A stretch of DNA of 64,000 bases from Streptomyces actinomycinicus (GCF_016741775.1 NZ_JAERRK010000028.1:39357-103356); one strand, 5' to 3'. Shown: positions 17,141 through 26,435, counted from the first letter of the stretch. Translations and numbers: made by a program. The notes: generated by a model from the sequence alone, not told the origin.

Positions 17141-20100
17141 TCAGAGCAGGGACGGTATCTCCGCCGCCGCGACCTCCCGGGCCGCCCGCTCCACCGCGCT
17201 CGCGAGCAGCGCCAGGTCGGTCGGGCCGTTGCCCAGCTCCCGCACCGGCCGGCGGGCCGGCGGGTCTCCCATCCGCTGCCAGTCCAGCGGGACCACCGTC
17301 GGCCGCTGGGTCGCGGTCCGCGGGATACGGCCCGTCACCCGGCCGCCCTGGAAGCCGACGGCACGCCCGTCCGGGTACACGAGCCGCCCACGACCGGGTG
17401 CCGGTTCGTCAGGCCCCGGCTGCGGCGCGTCCAGCGTCACCCGCAGGGCCGCCCGGCGCGCCGGCTCCGACTCCGCGGTACGGCCGCCGGCCCCGGCCGC
17501 GGCCACCAGATGCACACCCAGCCGGGCACCCTCCCGGGCCACCGCCTCCAGCGCCCGCATCACCGAGCCCGCGGCGGGCCGGCCGGGAGAGCCGAGCGCG
17601 GGGGAGACCAGCGCGTCCAGGTCGTCCACGACCACCACGAGCCGGGGCAACGGCGGCGGCGCGTCGGCACGTTGCCGGGCCCGGGCCGGCCGCAGGCGCA
17701 GGGTGGAACTTGGCGGCGCCTCTATGTCGCCGGAAGCGGAGGCGCGGTGCGCGGGCGCGTCGGCGGGGGCGGACGTGTCCCCGGCGGCCGGCGTCCGCTG
17801 GGCCACCATCCGGCCGGACACCTCCCGGCCCGCATGCCACTGGGCGAAGTCCGTCCGGCCCAGCAGTTCCGCCCGCCGCTTCAGTTCGGCGGTCAGCGAC
17901 TGCGCGAACTCCCGCATGCGCACCGGGTCGTTGGCGATGAGGTGCGTGGTGGCGTGCGGTATGTCGGTGCAGACCCGCAGGCCCTCCCCACGTCCGGCGC
18001 CCGCGCCGACCCCGTCCCGGCCGTCGAGCAGCACCACGGCCAGCCGGTCCGGCCGCTCGGCCGCGGCCAGCGAGGCGACCACGGCCCGCAGCAGCTCGGT
18101 ACGACCGCTGCCGGGCGGCCCCTCGATCAGCAGGTGCGGCCCCTCGGCAACGAGATCGGCGGTGACCGGCCCGCGCGGTCCGGCACCCAGTACCGCCCGT
18201 GCCCGGCCGCCCAGCGACTCCGTGTCGTCGGCCGCGTCGGCCCAGCGGGCCATCAGCGACGCCGGGGTGGCCCGGGCCAGGCCCAACTCGTCCAGCAACC
18301 GCGCCGACTGGGGCAGCGGCACGGACACGCGCGTGTGCCGCTCACCGGCCGGGCCGTCCGGGCGCAGCGGCGCCATCGCCCGCGCGAACCGCTCCGCCCA
18401 GGCGGCGGAGACGGCGTCGACGGCGGCGGGCACGCCGGGGCCGACGGGACCGCCCCGCGCGACCCGCAGCAGTTGCAGCGCGGCGGCGACGTCCCCGCTG
18501 AGCAGGGCCACGGCACCGCAGTGCCGGAACGTCGGCGTCACTTCGCACGCGGCCTCGTACGTCCGCGCGACGGGCGACGCCGGCGAAGCGGGCTCGGTCT
18601 CCGCCAGACACACGACGTGGACCCCGGCCCGCGGCCCGGCCACGGCCAGCCGCGCGAGGGCCTCCTGCAGTCCGGCGCCCCCCGGGTCCCCGTCCACCAC
18701 GACGACGGTGAACGGCCCGGCGAACCCACCGCCCCCGTCCGGCCCGGCCCCGTCCCTGGCCCAGGACGGACGACGGACGGGAGCGGCCGGGGTGGCGGGG
18801 CTGCCGGGGGAGCCGAGGGTTCCCGGGCCGGTACGGGTTATGGGGCTGCCGGGGGCTCGGAGGGTTTCGGGGTCTATGGCGGCCGTGGGACCGCCGACGG
18901 ATCGGGGGCCGGTGGAGACGGTGGGGTTGCTGCGGGAGCCGGAGGTTCCGGGGTCGCTGGGGACGGAGCCGGGGGTTCGGGGGCCGGTCGGGGTCCCGCG
19001 GGTTCCGGGATCCGCGGGGGTTGTGGGGCCGCCGGAAGCTCGGAGGGCTCCGGGGCCGGCGTGGGAGGCGGGGCTGCCGAGGATGCCCGTGCCCGTGTCC
19101 GTGTCCGTGTCCGTGTCGGTGGGGGCTGTGGGCCCGCCGGGGGATCCCAGGGTTCCGGGGCCGGCGTCGGGGGCGGGGCGGCCGTAGGAGGGATCGGGCG
19201 TGCCGGGGGCGGGCAGGTCGGCCGGGGACGAGGCGGTGCCCCTGGCCGGCGTGCCGGAGCCGGGAGTGCCGGCGCCGGATGTGCCGGAGCCTGGCGTGCC
19301 AGGGCCGGGTGTGCTGGAGCCTGGCGTGCCAGGGCCGGGTGTGCCGGAGCCCGGCGTACCTGGGCCGGGTGTACTGGAGCCCGGCGTGCCAGGGCTGGGT
19401 GTGCTGGAGCCTGGCGTGCCAGGGCTGGGTGTGCTGGAGCCTGGCGTGCCAGGGCCGGGTGTGCCGGACGGCGTGGGCGTCCCCGGGGCCCCCGTCGGCG
19501 CCGTGCCGTCCGCGATGCGGGCCGGGGACGGATGGGCCGCGGTCCGGCCCGTCGCCGCGTGGTCCTCGACCCGGCGCAGCAGTTCCTCCGTGCGGGCCGC
19601 CGCCTGCTCGCGGTCGTAGGCCAGCAGCAGACGGCAGTCCTGGCCGTGGCCCGGCCGGACGTGCGGGAGCCAGCCCAGCCAGGCCCACTCGGCCGTGCGC
19701 TCGGCCACCGGCCTCGAGCGGTCCGCGCTGATCAGCACGATCTCCAGCAGGTCGGGCGAGTGCAGCGCGGCGAGCTGGGCCAGCACCGCGCGGGCCAGCC
19801 CGGACAGCCGGGGCCGTGGACCGGCCAGGCCCAGCGCGCCCGCCTCCCGCAGCGCGGCGGTCACCGGCACGGCGGGCAGCAGCCCCGAGCCGTCCGGTGC
19901 GCTCCGGTCGGCCGTGCCGAGCCGGACGGTCAGCGCCTCGGGGTGCCCCGGTCCGCGTTCCCAGAGGCGGGGGCCGGGGCCGAGCGCGGTCAGCAGCAGG
20001 GCCGCCGGGTCGGGCCAGGTCTCGGGCTGCCGGAACGCTCGGGGGACGGGGGCGCCGGCGGTGGCGGCGGCCGTACCGTCGTGGGTCTGCCGGCTGCTCG

Positions 20101-21556
20101 GCTGCTCCCCGCGGGCACCCGTCAGCCGGCGGGCCCAGGCGCCGAACCCGCGCCGCCGGGTCCCCTGCGGGGCGTCCGTACCCCGGAGCGGAGTGTCCTT
20201 GCGCCCGCCCCCGTGCGCGTTCTCACCGGCGTGCGCGGCACCCGCCCCGCCGACACCGAAGCGCCCCGCGTGGGTGTCCCCACCGGAACCGGCGCCAGGT
20301 CCGGCGCCAGGTCCGGCGCCGGAAGCGTCGGCACCGAAGGCCCCGGCACCGTAGGCATCAGCGGCCGAAGCGTCGGCCCCGGAGGCCCCGGCACCGTAGG
20401 CATCAGCGGCCGAAGCGTCGGCCCCGGAGGCCCCGGCACCGTAGGCATCAGCGGCCGAAGCGTCGACCCCGGAGGCCCCGGCACCGTAGGCATCAGCAGT
20501 CGAAGCGTCGGCACCGGAGGCACCGACCCCGAACGCACCGGCACCGGCAACGGCACCGTAGGCACCGGCGTCCCTCTCCCGGCTCTCGGCGTGCGGCGCT
20601 CCGGCCTGGCCCGGTACCACCGGCGTCTGCCCACGCCGGTGCTCCTGGGCCCCCGCGCCACCGCCGGAGGCACCCCAGCCGGCGGAACCGGAGGAGTCGT
20701 AGTCGTGATGCGCGCCCCCGGCACGCCCCGAGCCCCCGCGCACCGGCTCACCGGCCGCGCCGGTCCCGGTGACCGCGCCGCCGGGCGCGCCGGAACCATC
20801 GACACCGCCCGCCACCGGCGACGCTCCCCGCGCGGCCGGTGCGGCAGGGGGGCCGGTGTCGGCCGCGGGCCGGGCGCCGCCCGGGACGACCCGCACGCAC
20901 CCCTCCCCGTCGGGTACCGCCCGGACCCTGGCCCCGGGGCCCCCGGACGGGGTGACCCGCAGGGCCGACTCCCCGATCCGCAGCAAGCCCCCGGCAGGGA
21001 ACCGCACGGGCCGTTCCGTCAGCCGCACGCCGTCGAGCGACGTGCCGTTCGTGGAGCCGAGGTCGGCGACCGAGACGCGGCCGTCCGCGCCGACGGTGAC
21101 CACGCAGTGCAGTCGGGAGACGTCGAGGTCGTCCAGCGGGACGTCCGCCTCGGCGGAGCGGCCGACGGTGATCCGGCCGCCGTGCAGCAGGTGGACCCCG
21201 CCCGCGTCGGGGCCGGCGATCACATGGAGCTGGGCCGGGGCGTCGTCCAGCTCGGGGTGCGGTTCGGCGGCGGCGGGGGCGCCGAGGGACAGCACGGCTC
21301 CGTCGACCAGCGGCGGCTCGCCGAGCGTGGCGCGGCGCGGGTCCAGCCGGTCCGTGCCCGCGTAGAGGACGACGGTCGCGCCGCCGGTGTCCCGGCCGCC
21401 CTGCCCGCCCTCTCCGGTGACCGCGCCGGCCAGCGCCGACGCCACCGCGGCCAGCTCCGTGCCCGCGGGCGCCGTGACCAGTACGTCGCGGCTCGCGGCG
21501 CGGCCCCGCTGCGGGGACGGGCCGAGCGGGTCTACGACGGTCAGCCGGATCTGCAT
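17141..21556 (-). CDS. orphan FHA-FtsK/SpoIIIE ATPase, EccC/EssC-like
   Basis: About 1471 residues from the ATG at 21556; readings from 21763 add an unconserved leader. An N-terminal ubiquitin-like stretch is followed by an FHA phosphothreonine-binding domain near residues 120-180 (VGRSAEADVPL, SRLHC, DLGSTNGTSLDG). Residues about 300-460 and 690-900 are low complexity and contain two minisatellites. Segments resembling EccC ATPase modules follow: LGPGPRLWERGPGHPEAL, LAQLAALHSPDLLEIV, then a P-loop GPPGSGRTELL near residue 1143 and a Walker B VVVVDDLD near 1307. The P-loop lysine is Arg, as in degenerate EccC modules. No membrane segment and no other type VII secretion genes are nearby. It faces two Ser/Thr kinases, which may phosphorylate its partners. 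Confidence 0.82.
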   Translation of the reverse strand: MQIRLTVVDPLGPSPQRGRAASRDVLVTAPAGTELAAVASALAGAVTGEGGQGGRDTGGATVVLYAGTDRLDPRRATLGEPPLVDGAVLSLGAPAAAEPHPELDDAPAQLHVIAGPDAGGVHLLHGGRITVGRSAEADVPLDDLDVSRLHCVVTVGADGRVSVADLGSTNGTSLDGVRLTERPVRFPAGGLLRIGESALRVTPSGGPGARVRAVPDGEGCVRVVPGGARPAADTGPPAAPAARGASPVAGGVDGSGAPGGAVTGTGAAGEPVRGGSGRAGGAHHDYDSSGSAGWGASGGGAGAQEHRRGQTPVVPGQAGAPHAESRERDAGAYGAVAGAGAFGVGASGADASTADAYGAGASGVDASAADAYGAGASGADASAADAYGAGASGADASAADAYGAGAFGADASGAGPGAGPGAGSGGDTHAGRFGVGGAGAAHAGENAHGGGRKDTPLRGTDAPQGTRRRGFGAWARRLTGARGEQPSSRQTHDGTAAATAGAPVPRAFRQPETWPDPAALLLTALGPGPRLWERGPGHPEALTVRLGTADRSAPDGSGLLPAVPVTAALREAGALGLAGPRPRLSGLARAVLAQLAALHSPDLLEIVLISADRSRPVAERTAEWAWLGWLPHVRPGHGQDCRLLLAYDREQAAARTEELLRRVEDHAATGRTAAHPSPARIADGTAPTGAPGTPTPSGTPGPGTPGSSTPSPGTPGSSTPSPGTPGSSTPGPGTPGSGTPGPGTPGSSTPGPGTPGSGTSGAGTPGSGTPARGTASSPADLPAPGTPDPSYGRPAPDAGPGTLGSPGGPTAPTDTDTDTDTGTGILGSPASHAGPGALRASGGPTTPADPGTRGTPTGPRTPGSVPSDPGTSGSRSNPTVSTGPRSVGGPTAAIDPETLRAPGSPITRTGPGTLGSPGSPATPAAPVRRPSWARDGAGPDGGGGFAGPFTVVVVDGDPGGAGLQEALARLAVAGPRAGVHVVCLAETEPASPASPVARTYEAACEVTPTFRHCGAVALLSGDVAAALQLLRVARGGPVGPGVPAAVDAVSAAWAERFARAMAPLRPDGPAGERHTRVSVPLPQSARLLDELGLARATPASLMARWADAADDTESLGGRARAVLGAGPRGPVTADLVAEGPHLLIEGPPGSGRTELLRAVVASLAAAERPDRLAVVLLDGRDGVGAGAGRGEGLRVCTDIPHATTHLIANDPVRMREFAQSLTAELKRRAELLGRTDFAQWHAGREVSGRMVAQRTPAAGDTSAPADAPAHRASASGDIEAPPSSTLRLRPARARQRADAPPPLPRLVVVVDDLDALVSPALGSPGRPAAGSVMRALEAVAREGARLGVHLVAAAGAGGRTAESEPARRAALRVTLDAPQPGPDEPAPGRGRLVYPDGRAVGFQGGRVTGRIPRTATQRPTVVPLDWQRMGDPPARRPVRELGNGPTDLALLASAVERAAREVAAAEIPSLL
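19251..19460. repeat. 30-bp minisatellite inside the FHA-FtsK gene
   Basis: Seven consecutive 30-bp units, six of them 19281-19460 near identical, starting GTGCCGGAGC or GTGCTGGAGC. On the coding (minus) strand each unit encodes a ten-residue Gly/Thr/Pro/Ser block of the type PGPGTPGSST. Unit length is a multiple of three, so copy-number change keeps the frame. Confidence 0.9.
20322..20501. repeat. 45-bp minisatellite inside the FHA-FtsK gene
   Basis: Four full 45-bp units beginning GAAGCGTCGG at 20322, 20367, 20412 and 20457, followed by a decayed fifth. Each encodes fifteen residues of an Ala/Gly/Asp/Ser/Tyr block like GADASAADAYGAGAS. Together with the 30-bp array, this extends the disordered linker between FHA and ATPase modules. 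Confidence 0.9.
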
Positions 21557-21950
21557 CGGCGTCAGCGGTCCCTTCTGCGCGGGTCTGCGCGGGCGCGGAC
21601 TTCCCCCCACCCCCACGAGCACGTCGGCCAGCAGCCGCCGGCACGTCCCAGCGGGCTGCTGGAGGCATCCTCGCACCTGCCACTGACAACGCGCCCGGGA
21701 CCCGGGCACAAGTGATCTTGATTGGTCGGCTCTGCCCCCAAAAGTGCCTGACCAGTACCCCACTGGCGATCAGTTGAGATCGGTCACGTCCGGCTCCGGC
21801 AACCACGGGACCGGTGCGGGCGTCTTTCCGTCGAACACCTCGAACATGCTCGGGAACGCATACGTAGTGCCCCGAAGAGCCCCACTACAGTGGGTCGGAG
21901 CACCGGAATGCAGGCAAGCAAGCAACAGCAAGCAGCAGGGAGCGCGTGAC
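21557..21950. promoter_or_regulatory. divergent intergenic region of FHA-FtsK and pkaA
   Basis: About 390 bp without a convincing gene, more AT-rich than the flanks and expected to carry both promoters. A 14-bp interrupted palindrome CCCACT-AC-AGTGGG lies at 21881-21894, about 60 bp before the pkaA start, and its centre contains TACAGT, a possible -10 hexamer. No -35 match is convincing. Confidence 0.4.
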
Positions 21951-23666
21951 GTGCGGCCAGTCGGCAGCAAGTACCTGCTTGAGGAGCCGCTCGGACGCGG
22001 CGCCACAGGCACCGTCTGGCGTGCCCGCCAGCGAGAGACCGCGGGCGCCGAGGCGGCCGTGCCCGGTCAGCCGGGAGAGACGGTCGCGATCAAGGTCCTC
22101 AAGGAGGAGCTGGCCGGCGACCCCGACATCGTGATGCGCTTCCTGCGGGAGCGCTCCGTCCTGCTCCGGCTCACGCACCCCAACATCGTCCGGGTCCGCG
22201 ACCTGGTCGTCGAGGGCGATCTGCTGGCGCTGGTCATGGACCTCGTCGACGGCCCCGACCTGCACCGCTACCTGCGCGAGAACGGCCCGCTCACCCCGGT
22301 CGCCGCCGCACTGATGACGGCCCAGATCGCCGACGCGCTCGCCGCGAGCCACGCCGACGGCGTCGTCCACCGCGACCTGAAGCCCGCGAACGTGCTGCTC
22401 ATGCAGCACGAGGGCCAGATGCACCCGATGCTCACCGACTTCGGCATCGCCCGCCTCGCCGACTCCCCGGGGCTGACCCGCACCCACGAGTTCGTCGGCA
22501 CGCCCGCGTACGTGGCGCCGGAGTCCGCCGAGGGCCGCCCGCAGACCTCCGCGGTCGACATCTACGGCGCCGGCATCCTGCTGTACGAGCTGGTCACCGG
22601 GCGGCCGCCGTTCTCCGGCGGCAGCGCCCTGGAGGTCCTGCACCAGCATCTGAGCGCTGAGCCGCGCCGCCCCTCCACCGTCCCCGAGCCGCTGTGGACG
22701 GTCATAGAGCGCTGCCTGCGTAAGAACCCGGACGAGCGGCCGAGCGCCGAGAACCTCGCGCGTGGCCTGCGGGTCGTCGCCGAGGGGGTCGGCGTGCACG
22801 CGAACGCCGCGCAGATCGCCGCCGCCGAGGGCGTCGGGGCGCTGCTCGCCCCCGACCCGGACCCGACGGCCGTCCCGGGCGTGCCCGGCGCCGCCGACCC
22901 CACCCAGGTGCTGCCCACGAACGCGCCGCAGGGTGCGTACGACCCGAACGCCGCGACCAGCGTGCTGCCGCACACGGGCGGCCCGGCCGGCGCCGCCGAC
23001 CCCACCGCGGTCCTGCCGAACACCGGCGCGGCGGACCCGACGGCCGTGATGCCGCCCGTCCCGCCGGGGCAGTACGGCCAGCAGGGGCAGCAGCCCGAGC
23101 AGCCGCACCCCTGGCAGACGCAGCTGCGCGCCGCCCGTGACCGCAACGATCAGACGCAGGTCCAGTACCTCGACCCCGACGAGGACCCGCTGCGCCGCCG
23201 CCCCCAGCGGCAGGTGGCCCGGCCACAGCAGCAGCCGCGCCAGGCCCCGCAGGCCCGCCCGCAGCAGCCGCAGCCGCGCGGCCGGCAGCCCCAGCAGGCC
23301 CCCGGGTACGGCTATCCGCAGCAGCAGCCCCAGCAGTACGCCCCGCCGCAGCAGCCGCAGCAGCCGCAGCAGCCGCAGCGGTACGCGCCGCCCGCCCGGC
23401 CCGAGCCGCAGCGGCCCGCGCGGGAGCCCCGGGCCCCACGGCAGCGCAACGCCAACCCGATGAAGATCCCCGGCCTGGGCTGTCTGAAGGGCTGCCTGTT
23501 CACGATCGTCATCCTGGTCGTGGCGAGCTGGCTGATCTGGGAGCTGACCCCGCTGCACACCTGGGTCGGCCAGGGCAAGGGCTACTGGGACCAGATGACC
23601 GACTGGATCGGCAAGGTCGGCGACTGGGTCGAGAAGGTGGGCGGCTCCTCCGGCAGCGGAAACTGA
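21951..23666 (+). CDS. pkaA: membrane Ser/Thr protein kinase PkaA
   Basis: PASTA-less Hanks-type kinase of 571 residues. The catalytic domain spans about residues 5-280: glycine loop LGRGATGTVWRA, ATP-anchoring Lys in VAIKVLKEEL, catalytic HRDLKPANVLL near residue 140, DFGIARLAD, and GTPAYVAPESAEG. A Pro/Gln/Ala-rich linker with many QPQQ blocks (residues 390-490) precedes one membrane helix (about 515-535, TIVILVVASWLIW) and a short external tail. The GTG at 21951 is preceded by CAGGGAGC; longer readings lack support. It is followed by a second kinase in the order known for pkaA-pkaB in S. coelicolor, from which the symbol is taken. Confidence 0.93.
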   Translation: MRPVGSKYLLEEPLGRGATGTVWRARQRETAGAEAAVPGQPGETVAIKVLKEELAGDPDIVMRFLRERSVLLRLTHPNIVRVRDLVVEGDLLALVMDLVDGPDLHRYLRENGPLTPVAAALMTAQIADALAASHADGVVHRDLKPANVLLMQHEGQMHPMLTDFGIARLADSPGLTRTHEFVGTPAYVAPESAEGRPQTSAVDIYGAGILLYELVTGRPPFSGGSALEVLHQHLSAEPRRPSTVPEPLWTVIERCLRKNPDERPSAENLARGLRVVAEGVGVHANAAQIAAAEGVGALLAPDPDPTAVPGVPGAADPTQVLPTNAPQGAYDPNAATSVLPHTGGPAGAADPTAVLPNTGAADPTAVMPPVPPGQYGQQGQQPEQPHPWQTQLRAARDRNDQTQVQYLDPDEDPLRRRPQRQVARPQQQPRQAPQARPQQPQPRGRQPQQAPGYGYPQQQPQQYAPPQQPQQPQQPQRYAPPARPEPQRPAREPRAPRQRNANPMKIPGLGCLKGCLFTIVILVVASWLIWELTPLHTWVGQGKGYWDQMTDWIGKVGDWVEKVGGSSGSGN

Positions 23667-23672
23667 TCACGG

Positions 23673-23776
23673 GAACCGGCCGCCGCCGGGCACCGGCCCC
23701 TGGGGACCGGTGAACCGGCCGCCGGGCACCGGCCCCTGGGGACCGGTCTCCCGGACCGGCCGCCGGGAACCGGTCT
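23673..23776. repeat. direct repeats of an ACCGG-rich unit between pkaA and pkaB
   Basis: Two long copies, 23673-23711 and 23712-23747, share GAACCGGCC, GGGCACCGGCC and CCTGGGGACCGGT; the first has an extra GCC triplet. A shorter third copy lies at 23752-23776. The unit can fold on itself and may act as terminator or attenuator after pkaA. The remaining part of the gap to 23979 shows nothing further that I can name. Confidence 0.7.
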
Positions 23777-23979
23777 CGCACGACCGGATATTCCGAACCG
23801 GTCCTGTGAGCGGCTCGGGGGCCAGGCCTTCGGAGCCGGGCGGCCGGTGACCGCGCCCCGGAATTCCACCGCTGGTTTGGGGATTTGTCGACATCTGGCG
23901 GGTGATTTCCGTCTCCGCGGTGAAGGTTGGCTCGTCGGACGCGTAGTTTTGTCGGCAACACGCGTCTGTAGGAGCAGTC

Positions 23980-25206
23980 TTGGCACGGAAGATCGGCAGC
24001 CGGTACACCGCGAACCAGATCCTGGGGCGGGGCAGCGCCGGCACGGTGTGGCTGGGCGAGGGGCCGGACGGTCCCGTCGCCGTCAAGCTCCTGCGCGAGG
24101 ACCTCGCCTCCGACCAGGAGCTGGTCGGACGCTTCGTCCAGGAGCGCACCGCGCTGCTCGGCCTGGAGCACCCGCACATCGTCACCGTGCGCGACCTGGT
24201 CGTCGACGGCAACGACCTGGCCCTGGTGATGGACCTCGTGCGCGGTACCGACCTGCGCACCCGGCTGGAACGGGAGCGGAGGCTCGCCCCCGAGGCGGCC
24301 GTGGCGATCGTCGCCGACGTCGCCGACGCGCTGGCCGCGGCGCACGCGGCCGGGGTGGTCCACCGGGACGTCAAGCCCGAGAACGTCCTGCTCGACATGC
24401 AGGGCCCGCTCGGGCCGGGCGGATCACACCCCGCCCTGCTCACCGACTTCGGCGTCGCCAAGCTGATCGACTCGCCGAAGCGGACCCGGGCCACGAAGAT
24501 CATCGGGACGCCCGACTACCTGGCCCCGGAGATCGTGGAGGGCCTGCCGCCCCGGGCCGCCGTGGACATCTACGCCCTGGCCACGGTCCTGTACGAGCTG
24601 CTGGCCGGCTTCACCCCCTTCGGCGGGGGACACCCCGGCGCGGTCCTGCGCCGGCACGTCACCGAGACCGTCGTACCGCTGCCCGGCATCCCCGAGGAGC
24701 TGTGGCAGCTGCTGGTGCAGTGCCTGGCCAAGGCGCCCGCCTCCCGGCTGCGCGCCTCGGAGCTGGCGGCACGGCTGCGCGAGCAGCTGCCGATACTCGC
24801 CGGGATGCCGCCGCTGGACGTGGACGAGCCGGGGCTCGCCGAGGAGGACACGGACGAGCCGGCCCCGGCGGCACCCTCCGGTGGTGAGCCGGTACGGCGG
24901 CGGGGCGCGGTCTCCCTGGTCCCCGGCGCCCGGCCGGACTCCAACCGGGACACACACACGTCGATGCGGGTGCCCGCGCCGGACGAGCTGGCCGGCGGTG
25001 CCCACGGGACCGCGCGCGCCCCCCGGCCCACCGGTGCGCCCCGGCCGGGTTCGGCCCGGCACCGGGCCGCGGTGCGGCGGCGCAGGGTGACGCTGGGGGT
25101 GGCGGGCGTGGTGGTGGCCGCCGTGGTGGCCGTCGGGGCGTGGTTCGCGTCGTCCGACGGTGACGACCAGCCGGCGCCGGGCACTCACAGCACGTCGGCC
25201 CCCTGA
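23980..25206 (+). CDS. pkaB: membrane Ser/Thr protein kinase PkaB
   Basis: Hanks-type kinase of 408 residues. Start is TTG at 23980 with GTAGGAGC seven bases upstream. Key motifs are LGRGSAGTVWLGEG, VAVKLLREDL, HRDVKPENVLLDM near residue 127, DFGVAKLID and GTPDYLAPEIVEG. After the kinase domain (to about residue 265) comes an acidic and then basic linker, one membrane helix (about 368-388, VAGVVVAAVVAVGAWF) and a 20-residue external tail. It has no PASTA repeats and so no visible sensor domain. The domain is close to PkaA, suggesting tandem duplication. Targets are unknown; the FHA protein encoded upstream is a candidate partner. Confidence 0.93.
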   Translation: MARKIGSRYTANQILGRGSAGTVWLGEGPDGPVAVKLLREDLASDQELVGRFVQERTALLGLEHPHIVTVRDLVVDGNDLALVMDLVRGTDLRTRLERERRLAPEAAVAIVADVADALAAAHAAGVVHRDVKPENVLLDMQGPLGPGGSHPALLTDFGVAKLIDSPKRTRATKIIGTPDYLAPEIVEGLPPRAAVDIYALATVLYELLAGFTPFGGGHPGAVLRRHVTETVVPLPGIPEELWQLLVQCLAKAPASRLRASELAARLREQLPILAGMPPLDVDEPGLAEEDTDEPAPAAPSGGEPVRRRGAVSLVPGARPDSNRDTHTSMRVPAPDELAGGAHGTARAPRPTGAPRPGSARHRAAVRRRRVTLGVAGVVVAAVVAVGAWFASSDGDDQPAPGTHSTSAP

Positions 25207-25315
25207 CCCACCCGAGGGCTCAACCCGCCGTCGCAAGGGGCTGTCCCAAGGGGCTCCGCCCACCGTCACAAGCGGTTCCGGCCCCCGTTCGGCCGAGGGC
25301 GCTTGCCACAGCCGT

Positions 25316-25321
25316 TACGCT
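25316..25321 (+). promoter_or_regulatory. -10 hexamer TACGCT for leaderless prfB
   Basis: TACGCT ends exactly seven bases before the GTG start at 25329, the spacing that puts the transcription start on the start codon. The only purine-rich element, GGAAGG, abuts the start and is badly placed as a ribosome site. No good -35 is visible. Confidence 0.5.
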
Positions 25322-25328
25322 GGAAGGC

Positions 25329-26435
25329 GTGGCAGTCGTCGATGTATCCGAAGAGCTGAAGTCCCTCTCCTCGACCATGGAGTCGATCGAGGCCGTCCTG
25401 GACCTCGACAGGCTGAGGGCAGACATCGCCGTGCTCGAGGAGCAGGCGGCCGCGCCGTCCCTGTGGGACAACCCGGACGAGGCGCAGAAGATCACCAGCA
25501 AGCTCTCCCACCTCCAGGCCGAGGTCAGGAAGGCGGAGGCGCTGCGTGGCCGGATCGACGATCTCGCGGTCCTCTTCGAGATGGCCGAGGAGGAGGACGA
25601 CCCGGACACCCGCGCCGAGGCCGAGTCCGAGCTGACCTCGGTGAAGAAGGCGCTGGACGAGATGGAGGTCCGCACCCTCCTGTCCGGCGAGTACGACTCC
25701 CGCGAGGCGCTCGTCAACATCCGCGCCGAGGCCGGCGGCGTCGACGCCGCGGACTTCGCCGAGCGGCTGCAGCGCATGTACCTGCGCTGGGCCGAGCAGC
25801 GCGGCTACAAGACCGAGCTGATCGAGACGTCGTACGCGGAAGAGGCCGGCATCAAGTCGACCACCTTCTCCGTGCAGGCGCCCTACGCCTACGGCACCCT
25901 CTCCGTCGAGCAGGGCACGCACCGCCTCGTGCGCATCTCGCCCTTCGACAACCAGGGTCGCCGGCAGACCTCCTTCGCCGGTGTCGAGGTCCTGCCCGTC
26001 GTCGAGCAGTCCGACCACGTCGAGATCGACGAGTCCGACCTGCGGATCGACGTCTACCGGTCCTCCGGCCCGGGCGGCCAGGGCGTCAACACGACCGACT
26101 CCGCGGTCCGCATCACGCACCTCCCCACCGGCATCGTGGTCTCCTGCCAGAACGAGCGCTCGCAGATCCAGAACAAGGCCACGGCGATGAACGTCCTCCA
26201 GGCCAAGCTCCTGGAGCGGCGCCGCCAGGAGGAGCAGGCCAAGATGGACGCCCTCAAGGGCGACGGCGGCAACTCCTGGGGCAACCAGATGCGTTCGTAC
26301 GTGCTGCACCCCTACCAGATGGTCAAGGACCTGCGCACCGAGTTCGAGGTGGGCAACCCGGAGGCCGTTTTCAACGGCGAGATCGACGGGTTCCTGGAGG
26401 CCGGCATTCGCTGGCGCAAGCAGCAAGAGAGGTAA
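25329..26435 (+). CDS. prfB: peptide chain release factor 2
   Basis: Class I release factor recognising UGA and UAA, 368 residues. The stop-codon recognition tripeptide SPF is in RISPFDNQGRR near residue 204, and the hydrolysis motif GGQ is in SGPGGQGVNTT near residue 249. The reading frame is continuous: the programmed +1 frameshift with an early in-frame UGA that autoregulates RF2 in many bacteria is absent, as expected for actinobacteria. Start is GTG, probably on a leaderless message. A strong terminator follows immediately. Confidence 0.97.
   Translation: MAVVDVSEELKSLSSTMESIEAVLDLDRLRADIAVLEEQAAAPSLWDNPDEAQKITSKLSHLQAEVRKAEALRGRIDDLAVLFEMAEEEDDPDTRAEAESELTSVKKALDEMEVRTLLSGEYDSREALVNIRAEAGGVDAADFAERLQRMYLRWAEQRGYKTELIETSYAEEAGIKSTTFSVQAPYAYGTLSVEQGTHRLVRISPFDNQGRRQTSFAGVEVLPVVEQSDHVEIDESDLRIDVYRSSGPGGQGVNTTDSAVRITHLPTGIVVSCQNERSQIQNKATAMNVLQAKLLERRRQEEQAKMDALKGDGGNSWGNQMRSYVLHPYQMVKDLRTEFEVGNPEAVFNGEIDGFLEAGIRWRKQQER

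Noticed and set aside
16961..21715. Plus-strand open frame of 1584 codons opposite the FHA-FtsK gene
   Set aside because: High-GC antisense shadow: Arg/Gly/Pro-rich, no domain motifs, while the minus strand shows FHA and ATPase motifs.
25329..25420. Programmed +1 frameshift in prfB
   Set aside because: The frame is uninterrupted from GTG to the GGQ domain and no early in-frame UGA is present.
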